The notes: generated by a model from the letters alone, not told the origin. A stretch of 5,680 nt of DNA from an uncultured Bacilli bacterium (GCA_947625005.1 CANQNA010000095.1:1-5680); one strand, 5' to 3'. Shown: positions 1 to 5,608, counted from the stretch's first letter. Translations and numbers: made by a program.

Positions 1-16
1 TAAATAAAAAAAATAC

Positions 17-45
17 TTGCATTTAATAGTAATATTTGTTATAAT
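17..45 (+). promoter_or_regulatory. candidate upstream promoter of the 138-aa gene
   Basis: A TTGCAT -35 box (17-22) and a perfect TATAAT -10 box (40-45) are separated by 17 bases, and TG at 37-38 makes this an extended -10. Transcription would start near 52 and run into the gene at 143. It lies upstream of a second, better-placed promoter, so the two would act in tandem. In DNA this AT-rich, -10 matches are common by chance; the correct spacing and TGn extension are the reasons to list it. Confidence 0.5.
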
Positions 46-80
46 TAAAGTCCATTAAAAAGCGTATGATAGACATTAGC

Positions 81-109
81 TTGACAAATATCCTAATTTA
101 TGCTATTAT
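81..109 (+). promoter_or_regulatory. main promoter of the 138-aa gene
   Basis: There is a perfect TTGACA at 81-86, a 17-base spacer, and TATTAT at 104-109 preceded by TG at 101-102 (extended -10). This is the best sigma-A-type promoter in the window. The predicted start near 116 would give a leader of about 27 bases containing the Shine-Dalgarno run AAGGGGG at 128-134, eight bases before the ATG at 143. Confidence 0.75.
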
Positions 110-142
110 ATTAGTGTAATTGGGAATAAGGGGGTATTATTT

Positions 143-559
143 ATGAAAGGTTTTATTTTAGATTACATTAATGAAAATGAGTTTAAGAAATTAGAAAGAG
201 CATTAAAAAAATATAATATGTTAGCTTATAAAAAGCTTAATTTTGAGTATTATCCTGCCTTAAGAAATGGTAAATTTGTAGGAAAATTAATAAGTAAAAA
301 TGCTTTAGAAAATACAGAAACTTATGAATTAAAATTACCTAGTGATAAAATGTTTCAACAAGTTCATGGGGATGTAACCTTAAAATATATTGTTTATAAA
401 AAAGATGAAGTAATTATGCTGGATACTATAACACCTACAGAAATATTGCTTGAAGGACATATGGCTGAATTAACAACTTATAAAGGGGTAATGATTAGTA
501 AGGCAAATGCTTCTAAAGATATGTTTAAAATAGATTTATTAAATAAATTACAACAATAA
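143..559 (+). CDS. uncharacterised 138-residue protein
   Basis: I do not recognise this protein family. The start at 143 is well supported: AAGGGGG at 128-134 lies eight bases upstream and a near-consensus promoter lies just before that. The product has no signal peptide and no membrane segment, so it is probably cytoplasmic. It begins with a charged, probably helical stretch (about residues 9-25, rich in Lys and Glu). A middle and C-terminal part with alternating polar and hydrophobic residues suggests beta structure (about 60-120, including VTLKYIVYKKDEVIML and LLEGHMAEL), and a short helix may close it. There are no cysteines and no evident catalytic or nucleotide-binding motif. It has its own promoter and its own terminator, so it is a single-gene transcription unit and need not be linked to the ftsEX operon downstream. 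Codon use matches its neighbours. That it is a real gene is very likely; its function is unknown. Confidence 0.85.
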   Translation: MKGFILDYINENEFKKLERALKKYNMLAYKKLNFEYYPALRNGKFVGKLISKNALENTETYELKLPSDKMFQQVHGDVTLKYIVYKKDEVIMLDTITPTEILLEGHMAELTTYKGVMISKANASKDMFKIDLLNKLQQ

Positions 560-584
560 GCAATAATGTTTATTGTTGTTTTTT
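550..584 (+). terminator. intrinsic terminator overlapping the end of the 138-aa gene
   Basis: A 10-bp perfect stem is formed by ACAACAATAA (550-559) and TTATTGTTGT (570-579), followed by a T run at 579-584. The loop is 10 bases. The 5' arm encodes the last residues and the TAA stop, so the hairpin is partly coding. A second copy of CAATAA at 561-566 can pair with the same TTATTG (570-575) in a shorter, mutually exclusive hairpin. The stem is A/T-rich, but its length and the T tract support termination. Confidence 0.75.
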
Positions 585-708
585 ATTAAAATAGTTATTG
601 TTGGATTTATATAATTAAGGGCTTTTTTATTAGAAATTAGTGATTCAAAAAAAAATAAAAGCCTTATTTTGTAAAATGTTAAATATTTCCATATCAATTA
701 CCTTGTAA
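585..708. other. non-coding stretch with an imperfect hairpin
   Basis: There is no plausible open reading frame here. The visible structure is an imperfect inverted repeat: TAAGGGCTTTT around 616-626 pairs with AAAAGCCTTA at 657-666, with one bulged G, possibly extended by a few A-T pairs, around a loop of roughly 25-30 A-rich bases. TTTT (667-670) follows. It could be a weak second terminator, a transcript-end structure or simply drift in AT-rich DNA. No riboswitch or small-RNA family is recognisable. Confidence 0.3.
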
Positions 709-735
709 TTATGTTATAATTTTAACATAAGGTGG
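709..735 (+). promoter_or_regulatory. extended -10 promoter and ribosome binding site of the ftsEX operon
   Basis: TATAAT at 715-720 is preceded by TG at 712-713, giving an extended -10. No good -35 box sits at the expected distance; the best is the weak TATCAA at 692-697, as expected when the TGn element compensates. Transcription would begin near 727, so the leader would be only about 16 bases and would consist largely of the Shine-Dalgarno AAGGTGG (729-735), seven bases before the ATG at 743. The -10 lies inside an inverted repeat, TTATGTTA (709-716) and TAACATAA (723-730). Confidence 0.6.
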
Positions 736-742
736 TAAAGAT

Positions 743-1438
743 ATGGAGTTTATTGAATTACATAATGTTTATAAAGTTTATAAAAATGGTGTTACTGCCC
801 TTGCTGATGTTTCTTTAAATATAAAAAAAGGTGAATTTGTATTTTTAATAGGGCATACAGCTAGTGGTAAATCTACGTTAGCCAAATTACTTTATAGAGA
901 AGAAAAAACAACAAAAGGAGAAGTTTTTGTTGGAGGAATTAATGTTTCGAAGTTAAGAAACAGTAAAGTTTATAAATTAAGAAGAAAAATTGGAATAGTT
1001 TTTCAAGATTTTAAATTATTACCAAAACTTACTGCTTATGAAAATGTAGCATACCCTTTAGAATCTTTTGGGATGAAAGAAAAAGAAATTCGTCCTAAGG
1101 TTATTAAAGCTTTAGAAATAGTAGGTTTAAAGGAAAAAACAAGAAGTTTTCCTCATGAATTATCAGGAGGAGAACAACAAAGAGTATGTATTGCTCGAGC
1201 AATAGTTAATGAACCGGTACTTTTAGTTTGTGATGAGCCTACAGGAAATTTGGATCCGGATACTAGTAAAGAAATTATGAAAGTGATTGATGAAATAAAT
1301 AAAAAAGGAACTACAGTAGTAATGGCTACTCATGATAAGGAAATAGTTAATCGAATGAAAAAAAGAGTTGTTAATATTAAAGACGGTGTTATCACAAAAG
1401 ATAAAGAGAAAGGGGGCTATATAGATGAAACTATTTAG
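743..1438 (+). CDS. ftsE: FtsE, ATPase subunit of the FtsEX cell-division complex
   Basis: FtsE is the cytoplasmic ATPase of FtsEX, an ABC-type complex that moves no known solute. It transmits ATP hydrolysis through FtsX to peptidoglycan hydrolases outside the cell. The 231 residues are a single complete ABC nucleotide-binding domain: Walker A GHTASGKST (37-45, K43), Q-loop Q88 in VFQDF, signature LSGGEQQR (140-147), Walker B ending in DEP (D164, catalytic E165) followed by the D-loop (D171), and switch histidine H197 in ATHD. His after the first Walker A glycine also occurs in E. coli FtsE (GHSGAGKST), and LSGGEQQR with DEPTGNLD is typical of the FtsE/LolD/MacB group. FtsX directly downstream settles the identity as FtsE. 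Length is normal for the family. AAGGTGG at 729-735 supports the start. The 3' end overlaps ftsX by 14 bases, implying translational coupling and a fixed subunit ratio. Confidence 0.95.
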   Translation: MEFIELHNVYKVYKNGVTALADVSLNIKKGEFVFLIGHTASGKSTLAKLLYREEKTTKGEVFVGGINVSKLRNSKVYKLRRKIGIVFQDFKLLPKLTAYENVAYPLESFGMKEKEIRPKVIKALEIVGLKEKTRSFPHELSGGEQQRVCIARAIVNEPVLLVCDEPTGNLDPDTSKEIMKVIDEINKKGTTVVMATHDKEIVNRMKKRVVNIKDGVITKDKEKGGYIDETI

Positions 1439-2327
1439 ATTATTAAAAAGAGGAATCAGAGATTCTTTTAAAAGTGTTTTTCGTAATTTTAGTTTAAGTT
1501 TAGCTTCTATTTCTTGTACAATTATTACACTTTTGTTAGTTTCTGTTAGTATTTTAGTTTCTTACAATGTTGATAAGATTACTACAGATATTGAAAATGA
1601 TTTAACAATTGTAGTATTTATTAAAAAAGGAGCAACAGGAGAAGAAGAACAAGCTATGAAAAGCGATTTAGAGGCTATATCTAATATAGATGAAATAACT
1701 TTTAGTAGTAAGGATGAAATTAAATTATCTATGCAACAAGAAAACGAGACATTAAATACTATTATGTCTAGTTGGGATGAAGGAGAGAATCCTTTACAGT
1801 CTACTTATGTTGTAACCGTTAAGAATATTAGAAAAATTAATGAAACAGCAGCGGCTATAAAAAATATTGATAATGTTGACTTAGTTAAGTATGGAGAATC
1901 TATGGTTAATAAATTAGTCAATGTCTTTGATGTAATTGAAAAAATTTGTATTGGTATAGTAATAGGTTTAATTATAGTAACAGCTTTCTTAATTAGTAAT
2001 ACTATTAAACTAACTATATTTAGTCGAAAAACTGAAATAGATATTATGAGACTTGTAGGTACAAGTAATTCAGTAATAAAATTACCATTTTTGATTGAAG
2101 GATTTATATTAGGATTCCTAGGTTCTGTTTTACCAATTCTAGCTACTATATTTGGTTATACTTATTTGTTTGAAAGAACAGGAGGAAAAATAATGAATTT
2201 TGATCTTGTTACGTTGGCTTCTCCAACAGAAATAGTATTTACAACTTCATTAGTGTTATTAGTTGTAGGTTCTATTGTAGGTATGGTAGGAAGTTATAAA
2301 GCAGTAAGGAAGTATTTAACAATATGA
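1425..2327 (+). CDS. ftsX: FtsX, membrane subunit of the FtsEX complex
   Basis: FtsX is the membrane partner of FtsE; its outer loop binds and activates a wall hydrolase. The 300 residues show the family topology: a basic cytoplasmic N-terminus (1-22), TM1 about 25-46, an extracellular domain about 47-170, TM2 about 173-192, a cytoplasmic loop, TM3 about 222-248 and TM4 about 270-290. The loop after TM2 carries the diagnostic FtsX/MacB coupling region (NTIKLTIFSRKTEIDIMRLV, 192-211, then PFLIEG, 221-226), which contacts FtsE. The extracellular loop has alternating strands and helices and contains W117. The start is supported by AGGGGG at 1411-1416 inside ftsE, eight bases before the ATG. The stop overlaps the next start as ATGA (2324-2327). 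The hydrolase gene following directly makes it the likely target of this FtsX. Confidence 0.95.
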   Translation: MKLFRLLKRGIRDSFKSVFRNFSLSLASISCTIITLLLVSVSILVSYNVDKITTDIENDLTIVVFIKKGATGEEEQAMKSDLEAISNIDEITFSSKDEIKLSMQQENETLNTIMSSWDEGENPLQSTYVVTVKNIRKINETAAAIKNIDNVDLVKYGESMVNKLVNVFDVIEKICIGIVIGLIIVTAFLISNTIKLTIFSRKTEIDIMRLVGTSNSVIKLPFLIEGFILGFLGSVLPILATIFGYTYLFERTGGKIMNFDLVTLASPTEIVFTTSLVLLVVGSIVGMVGSYKAVRKYLTI

Positions 2328-3523
2328 AAAAATTAGTGTATTTCTTATTAATATTAACTTTATTTATTCCTTTTAATATAAGTGCTGCTACTAAAGCAAA
2401 TACTTTAAAAGAATTAAGAGGAGAGTTAGCTGCTTTAAAACAAAAGAAAGCAAATAATGAAGCAAGTAAACAACAAACTCAAGGTCAAATTAATAGTAAT
2501 AAAAATTCCATATATAATGCCCAAACAGAAATAACTAATAATCAAAATAAAGTAGAAGAAGCAAAAAAAGAAATAGAAGAATTAAATGTTGAGATTGCTG
2601 ATACGGAAGATAGTATTAAAAATTTAGTAAATTCGTATCAAAAAGCAAGTGGAGAAAATGCCTATTTAGAATATGTTTTTGATGCTAAAAGTTATGCTGA
2701 TTTAGTTTATCGTTATGCTATAGTAGAACAGATTTTAAATTATAACGAAGAACAAATTAATTCTTGGGAAGAAAAAATTGAAAAAAACAATCAATTACAA
2801 ATTGATTTAGCTAATAGAGAAGTTGAATTAGAACATCAGATTAGTAGTTTATCTAATCAAATTGATAGTTTAGGTTCTAAGTTAGAAGAATATACAGAAA
2901 TTACTATGGATATTAATGATGAAATATCTTCAACTCAAGAATTAATAAATTATTATGTTAATTTAGGTTGTGGAGAAGAACAAGATTTAGATTCTTGTGT
3001 TAGTGTAAAAGGTGATACAGGATTTATGAAGCCTTTAGTTCATGGAACTATAACTAGTTATTTTGGATATCGAACAGATCCTATAAAAGGAACTTATTCT
3101 TTCCATGGAGCAGTGGATATAGGTGGTAATAAAGAAGGAACTAATGTTTATGCTACAGCTAATGGTATGGTAGGTAAAATTATTAGAAAATCATCTTGTG
3201 GTGGAAATTCTGTTTATATTTATCATACTATAAATGGTAAAAAATATACTAGTCAGTATACTCATTTATTACAAATTAAGGTTTCTGTAGGACAACAAGT
3301 TACTTCTAATACAGTAGTAGGTTTAGTTGGTGGAGGAGCAGGAACTAGAAGTTATGATCATTGTTCTACAGGGGCACATTTACACTTTGGAATTGCTAAT
3401 GGTTGGTATGGTGGAAGTGGACCTGGATCATATAGTTCTTATAGTACTTACTTAACTAAATTATTGAATCCAAAGGATATATTAGGTTTACCAAATAAAG
3501 GAAAATACTGGAATAGTAGATAA
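2324..3523 (+). CDS. secreted coiled-coil M23 (LytM) peptidoglycan hydrolase, likely activated by FtsEX
   Basis: The protein is predicted to cut peptide bonds in peptidoglycan outside the cell. Residues 1-21 form a signal peptide (KK, hydrophobic core, then ISAA with likely cleavage after Ala21 or Ala22). Residues about 27-210 are a Glu/Lys/Gln-rich coiled coil, broken near 105-140 by a segment (AYLEYVFDAKSYADLVYRY, 113-131) like the hinge in EnvC/PcsB/CwlO N-terminal domains. A linker with C216 and C225 leads to an M23 domain (about 233-386). Its zinc and catalytic residues are present: H261 and D265 in HGAVD, H313 in YTHL, H352 and H354 in HLHF. Unlike E. coli EnvC, whose LytM domain is degenerate, this one should be active. 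C292 and C347 lie within the domain. The 4-base overlap with ftsX and the absence of another promoter point to co-expression. AAGGAAG at 2306-2312 is rather far from the ATG (11 bases), so translation may rely on coupling. Confidence 0.92.
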   Translation: MKKLVYFLLILTLFIPFNISAATKANTLKELRGELAALKQKKANNEASKQQTQGQINSNKNSIYNAQTEITNNQNKVEEAKKEIEELNVEIADTEDSIKNLVNSYQKASGENAYLEYVFDAKSYADLVYRYAIVEQILNYNEEQINSWEEKIEKNNQLQIDLANREVELEHQISSLSNQIDSLGSKLEEYTEITMDINDEISSTQELINYYVNLGCGEEQDLDSCVSVKGDTGFMKPLVHGTITSYFGYRTDPIKGTYSFHGAVDIGGNKEGTNVYATANGMVGKIIRKSSCGGNSVYIYHTINGKKYTSQYTHLLQIKVSVGQQVTSNTVVGLVGGGAGTRSYDHCSTGAHLHFGIANGWYGGSGPGSYSSYSTYLTKLLNPKDILGLPNKGKYWNSR

Positions 3524-3524
3524 T

Positions 3525-3550
3525 AAAAAAAATCGGTTATCCGATTTTTT
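3525..3550. terminator. shared bidirectional terminator between the ftsEX operon and rnhC
   Basis: A 10-bp stem pairs AAAAAATCGG (3527-3536) with CCGATTTTTT (3541-3550) around the loop TTAT. Read on the plus strand the T run ends transcription of the hydrolase gene. Read on the minus strand the eight A's at 3525-3532 become a U tract that ends rnhC. The rnhC stop codon (3537-3539, minus) lies in the loop and the last four rnhC codons form one stem arm, so the terminator is embedded in the coding region. Confidence 0.9.
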
Positions 3551-4478
3551 GTTTGATTTTTTGAGTGTTTTTAAAATTGATTTTGGCAATCTTATTTAAA
3601 ACTTCCAAGCCATATTTTTTTGCTAATTCTACTCCAACATCATCAACATTAAATCCAGCACCTTTAGGAATAGAACAATTATATTCTTCACTTAATTTAT
3701 CCATTTCTAAAAGAAATCTATAACGACTAATAATAGAAGAAACAGCAACACTTAGACATTTATTTTCTGCATGAGTTGTAAAAGAAATATTTTTTACTTT
3801 TTCAGGAATATCAGCAAGATGTTCGTAATATTTTTTTTCATAAACAAATTCATCTATAACAATCGCTTCATATTGATAATCATTTTTAACTAGTTTTGTT
3901 AAAACTTTATTATGAAGAATTGCTTTTACTTTATTCATATTAAATATTTGACGTTTATTATATTCTTCTGCAGTGAGAATAAAAGTGCAATGAGGAATTT
4001 TTTTAATAATTTGTGGAGCAATTTCTTTTATTTTTTCATCTGTAATTTTTTTTGAATCTTTAACTCCTAATTCATTTAACCACATTTTATTTTTAATATC
4101 TACATAAGAAGCTGTTACAATAATTGGTCCAAAATAATCTCCAGTTCCTACTTCATCAGAACCAATAGTTGAAATATTTTTATATTTTTCATTAGTAACG
4201 TCATCATTTTTTCTTTGTTTTTCTAATTCTTTTAAAGCTAATTCTCTTCTAACATCTCTTTTATTAAAATGATATTCTAAATCAAACCACATATTAGCAT
4301 CAATATCAGCATTTTTTCCTTGAAACATTATTTTTCCTGATTCATATAAAGTAATTATAGTTTCTGCTTCTTCTGCTTGGAAAATAGAATATGGTGGTTT
4401 AGTAGATCTTTGTAAATCTTTATAATAATCAATAATTTTATTTTTTAAATTAGGACTAATTTTATATACAATAACCAT
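3537..4478 (-). CDS. rnhC: ribonuclease HIII
   Basis: RNase HIII cuts the RNA strand of RNA-DNA hybrids in the cytoplasm, removing R-loops and Okazaki primers. The 313 residues match the usual length and two-part build. The N-terminal TBP-like domain (about 1-75) is recognisable from KPPYSIFQAEEAETI (27-41) and SGKIMFQGKNA (47-57). The catalytic domain starts at GSDEVGTGDYFGP (106-118), giving active-site D108 and E109. D209 follows in VIDEF (207-211), and HAENKCLSVAVSSIISR (236-252) holds the likely fourth acidic residue, E238. The TBP-like domain and the DEVGTGDYFGP signature distinguish it from RNase HII. The start is supported by AAGGAGG (minus strand, 4484-4490) five bases upstream. It diverges from cvpA, as rnhC diverges from the zapA-cvpA genes in Bacillus and Streptococcus, and converges on the hydrolase gene. 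The C-terminal tail (about 295-313) is Lys-rich. Confidence 0.95.
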   Translation of the reverse strand: MVIVYKISPNLKNKIIDYYKDLQRSTKPPYSIFQAEEAETIITLYESGKIMFQGKNADIDANMWFDLEYHFNKRDVRRELALKELEKQRKNDDVTNEKYKNISTIGSDEVGTGDYFGPIIVTASYVDIKNKMWLNELGVKDSKKITDEKIKEIAPQIIKKIPHCTFILTAEEYNKRQIFNMNKVKAILHNKVLTKLVKNDYQYEAIVIDEFVYEKKYYEHLADIPEKVKNISFTTHAENKCLSVAVSSIISRYRFLLEMDKLSEEYNCSIPKGAGFNVDDVGVELAKKYGLEVLNKIAKINFKNTQKIKQKIG

Positions 4479-4495
4479 AGTTTCCTCCTTGCCTT

Positions 4496-4524
4496 ATTTT
4501 AACATAATTATCTTTATTTTTGAA
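4496..4524 (-). promoter_or_regulatory. promoter of rnhC
   Basis: Read on the minus strand, TTCAAA (4519-4524) matches four of six -35 positions. It is followed by a 17-base spacer and then TAAAAT (4496-4501), with TG (4503-4504) giving an extended -10. Transcription would start near 4489, at the edge of the Shine-Dalgarno AAGGAGG (4484-4490), so the leader would be only about 11 bases. Either the leader really is very short or the start lies slightly upstream. Confidence 0.5.
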
Positions 4525-4530
4525 TATTTT

Positions 4531-4554
4531 TATAATATAATTATACTAGAGGTG
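4531..4554 (+). promoter_or_regulatory. promoter region and ribosome binding site of cvpA-trxA
   Basis: Two overlapping perfect -10 matches, TATAAT at 4531-4536 and 4536-4541, and a further TATACT at 4542-4547 precede cvpA. The -35 is poor for all: TTATCT (4508-4513) for the first, TTTATT (4513-4518) for the second. The TATACT box could use TTGAAT (4520-4525), but its transcript would begin inside the Shine-Dalgarno, so one of the TATAAT boxes is more likely. AGAGGTG (4548-4554) lies five bases before the ATG. The region overlaps the rnhC promoter, so the two may compete for polymerase. Confidence 0.45.
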
Positions 4555-4559
4555 AAAAT

Positions 4560-5276
4560 ATGAATATAGTTGATATTGTTATTATTGTATTGTTAGCATT
4601 AAGTATGTACAATGGATTTAGAAAAGGAGCGATTAGTAGTATAGTTTCTCTAATAGGAACTATTATAGCCTTTATTTTAGCATTTTATTTAAAAACACCA
4701 ATTTCTATATTTTTATATGAACATTTACCATTTTTATCATTAAAAGGCATTTTTGAAAATATTACTGTAATAAACATTTTAATTTATGAAGGAATAAGTT
4801 TTATTTTAACTTTCTTTATTTTATTGTTATTATTAAAACTTCTTTTGCGAATAACGGGTATATTTGATGCCATTATGAATAAAATAATTTTATTGGGGTT
4901 ACCTAGTAAAATAATAGGTGCTTTTGTAGGATTTATTCAAGGATATTTAGTTTTATTTTTAGTGCTTTTTGTAATTATTACTTTTAACAAACCTTCTACT
5001 TATATTACAGAAAGTAAATTAAGTAATATTATAATATATCAAACACCAGGTGTTAGTAATACAGTTAACAAAACAGTTAAAATAGTTGATGAAATTTATG
5101 ATATATGTATGAATAATACAGATAAAGAACAAGCAAATTTAGATAGTTTAGATGTTTTAATGAAATATGAAGTGTTGACTTATGAATCTGCTAATAAATT
5201 AATAGAAAATGGAAAATTAAAAATGAATAATGCTCAAAGTGTTATTGAGAAATATAAGGATGGTTATAATGATTAA
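4560..5276 (+). CDS. cvpA: CvpA-family membrane protein
   Basis: CvpA-family proteins are small multi-pass inner-membrane proteins; in E. coli CvpA is needed for colicin V production, and a general biochemical role is not settled. The assignment rests on the N-terminal pattern NIVDIVIIVLLALSMYNGFRKG (2-23), where an Asp in the first membrane segment is followed by NGFRKG, on the four-helix layout (about 2-17, 26-45, 69-97, 117-141), and on its position beside rnhC. The helices are followed by a hydrophilic tail of about 95 residues (145-238), longer than I expect for the family, so the whole protein exceeds B. subtilis CvpA (about 177 residues). The tail is partly helical and carries C183. 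AGAGGTG at 4548-4554 supports the start. The 3' end overlaps trxA by eight bases, so the two are probably co-translated. The family call is good; the role here is not known. Confidence 0.85.
   Translation: MNIVDIVIIVLLALSMYNGFRKGAISSIVSLIGTIIAFILAFYLKTPISIFLYEHLPFLSLKGIFENITVINILIYEGISFILTFFILLLLLKLLLRITGIFDAIMNKIILLGLPSKIIGAFVGFIQGYLVLFLVLFVIITFNKPSTYITESKLSNIIIYQTPGVSNTVNKTVKIVDEIYDICMNNTDKEQANLDSLDVLMKYEVLTYESANKLIENGKLKMNNAQSVIEKYKDGYND
5256..5271 (+). promoter_or_regulatory. ribosome binding site deciding the trxA start
   Basis: AAGGA at 5256-5260 lies eight bases before the ATG at 5269-5271, inside the end of cvpA. In-frame ATGs at 5260 and 5230 are also open, but neither has a properly spaced Shine-Dalgarno, and starting there would add residues read from cvpA coding sequence to the front of a normal thioredoxin N-terminus. 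The start at 5269 forms the overlap ATGATTAA with the cvpA stop. Confidence 0.75.
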
Positions 5277-5565
5277 ACATTTAGAAGATAGAGAAAATTT
5301 AGAAGATTTGATAAAAAAGGGAACAGTTTTAGTTGATTTTTATGCCGAATGGTGTGGTCCTTGTAAAATGTTAGGTCCAGTATTAGAAAGACTAGAAGAA
5401 GATGTTATTAAAATTGATACAGATATTCATACTGAATTAGCTCAAAAAAATGGTATTATGTCAGTTCCTACTGTTTTGATTTATAAAGATGGTGAACTTA
5501 AAAATAAATTTATAGGTTATAAAGACGAAGAGGAAATACGAACAATTTTAAATAATTTAAATTAA
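5269..5565 (+). CDS. trxA: thioredoxin
   Basis: Thioredoxin is a small cytoplasmic disulfide reductase kept reduced by thioredoxin reductase. From the chosen start it has 98 residues, slightly shorter than the usual 103-110. The active site is WCGPC (28-32, C29 and C32), preceded by VDFYAE with the buried Asp D23. The cis-proline is P67 in SVPT, and the conserved Gly near the C-terminus is G83. The shortness comes from a tight connection between the helix after the active site and the next strand (RLEEDVIKIDTD, 41-52). There is no signal peptide or lipobox, so it should stay in the cytoplasm. It overlaps cvpA by eight bases and shares its transcript, with no promoter of its own seen. Another member of the superfamily with a special partner is possible, but WCGPC favours a true thioredoxin. 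The gene symbol is by family; the genome may hold other copies. Confidence 0.9.
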   Translation: MIKHLEDRENLEDLIKKGTVLVDFYAEWCGPCKMLGPVLERLEEDVIKIDTDIHTELAQKNGIMSVPTVLIYKDGELKNKFIGYKDEEEIRTILNNLN

Positions 5566-5608
5566 AGTGATAAACAAAATAATAATTATTTAAGAAAAAG
5601 ATAAAAAA

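Noticed and set aside
66..119. 17-codon open frame (ATG to TAA) between the two upstream promoters, with a hydrophobic product that could pass for a leader peptide
   Set aside because: It has no Shine-Dalgarno, and the -35 and -10 boxes of the second promoter lie within it. An AT-rich region yields such frames by chance.
851..877. Unusual Walker A in FtsE (GHTASGKST, His where many ABC proteins have Pro)
   Set aside because: E. coli FtsE also has His at this position (GHSGAGKST), so this supports the FtsE call and is not an anomaly.
2324..3523. EnvC-like non-enzymatic activator as the name for the hydrolase
   Set aside because: All expected M23 zinc and catalytic residues are present, so a catalytically active peptidase is the better reading.
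5230..5268. Longer thioredoxin starting at 5230 or 5260
   Set aside because: The extra residues come from cvpA coding sequence and these starts lack a properly spaced ribosome binding site. The ATG at 5269 has AAGGA at the right distance and gives a normal thioredoxin N-terminus.
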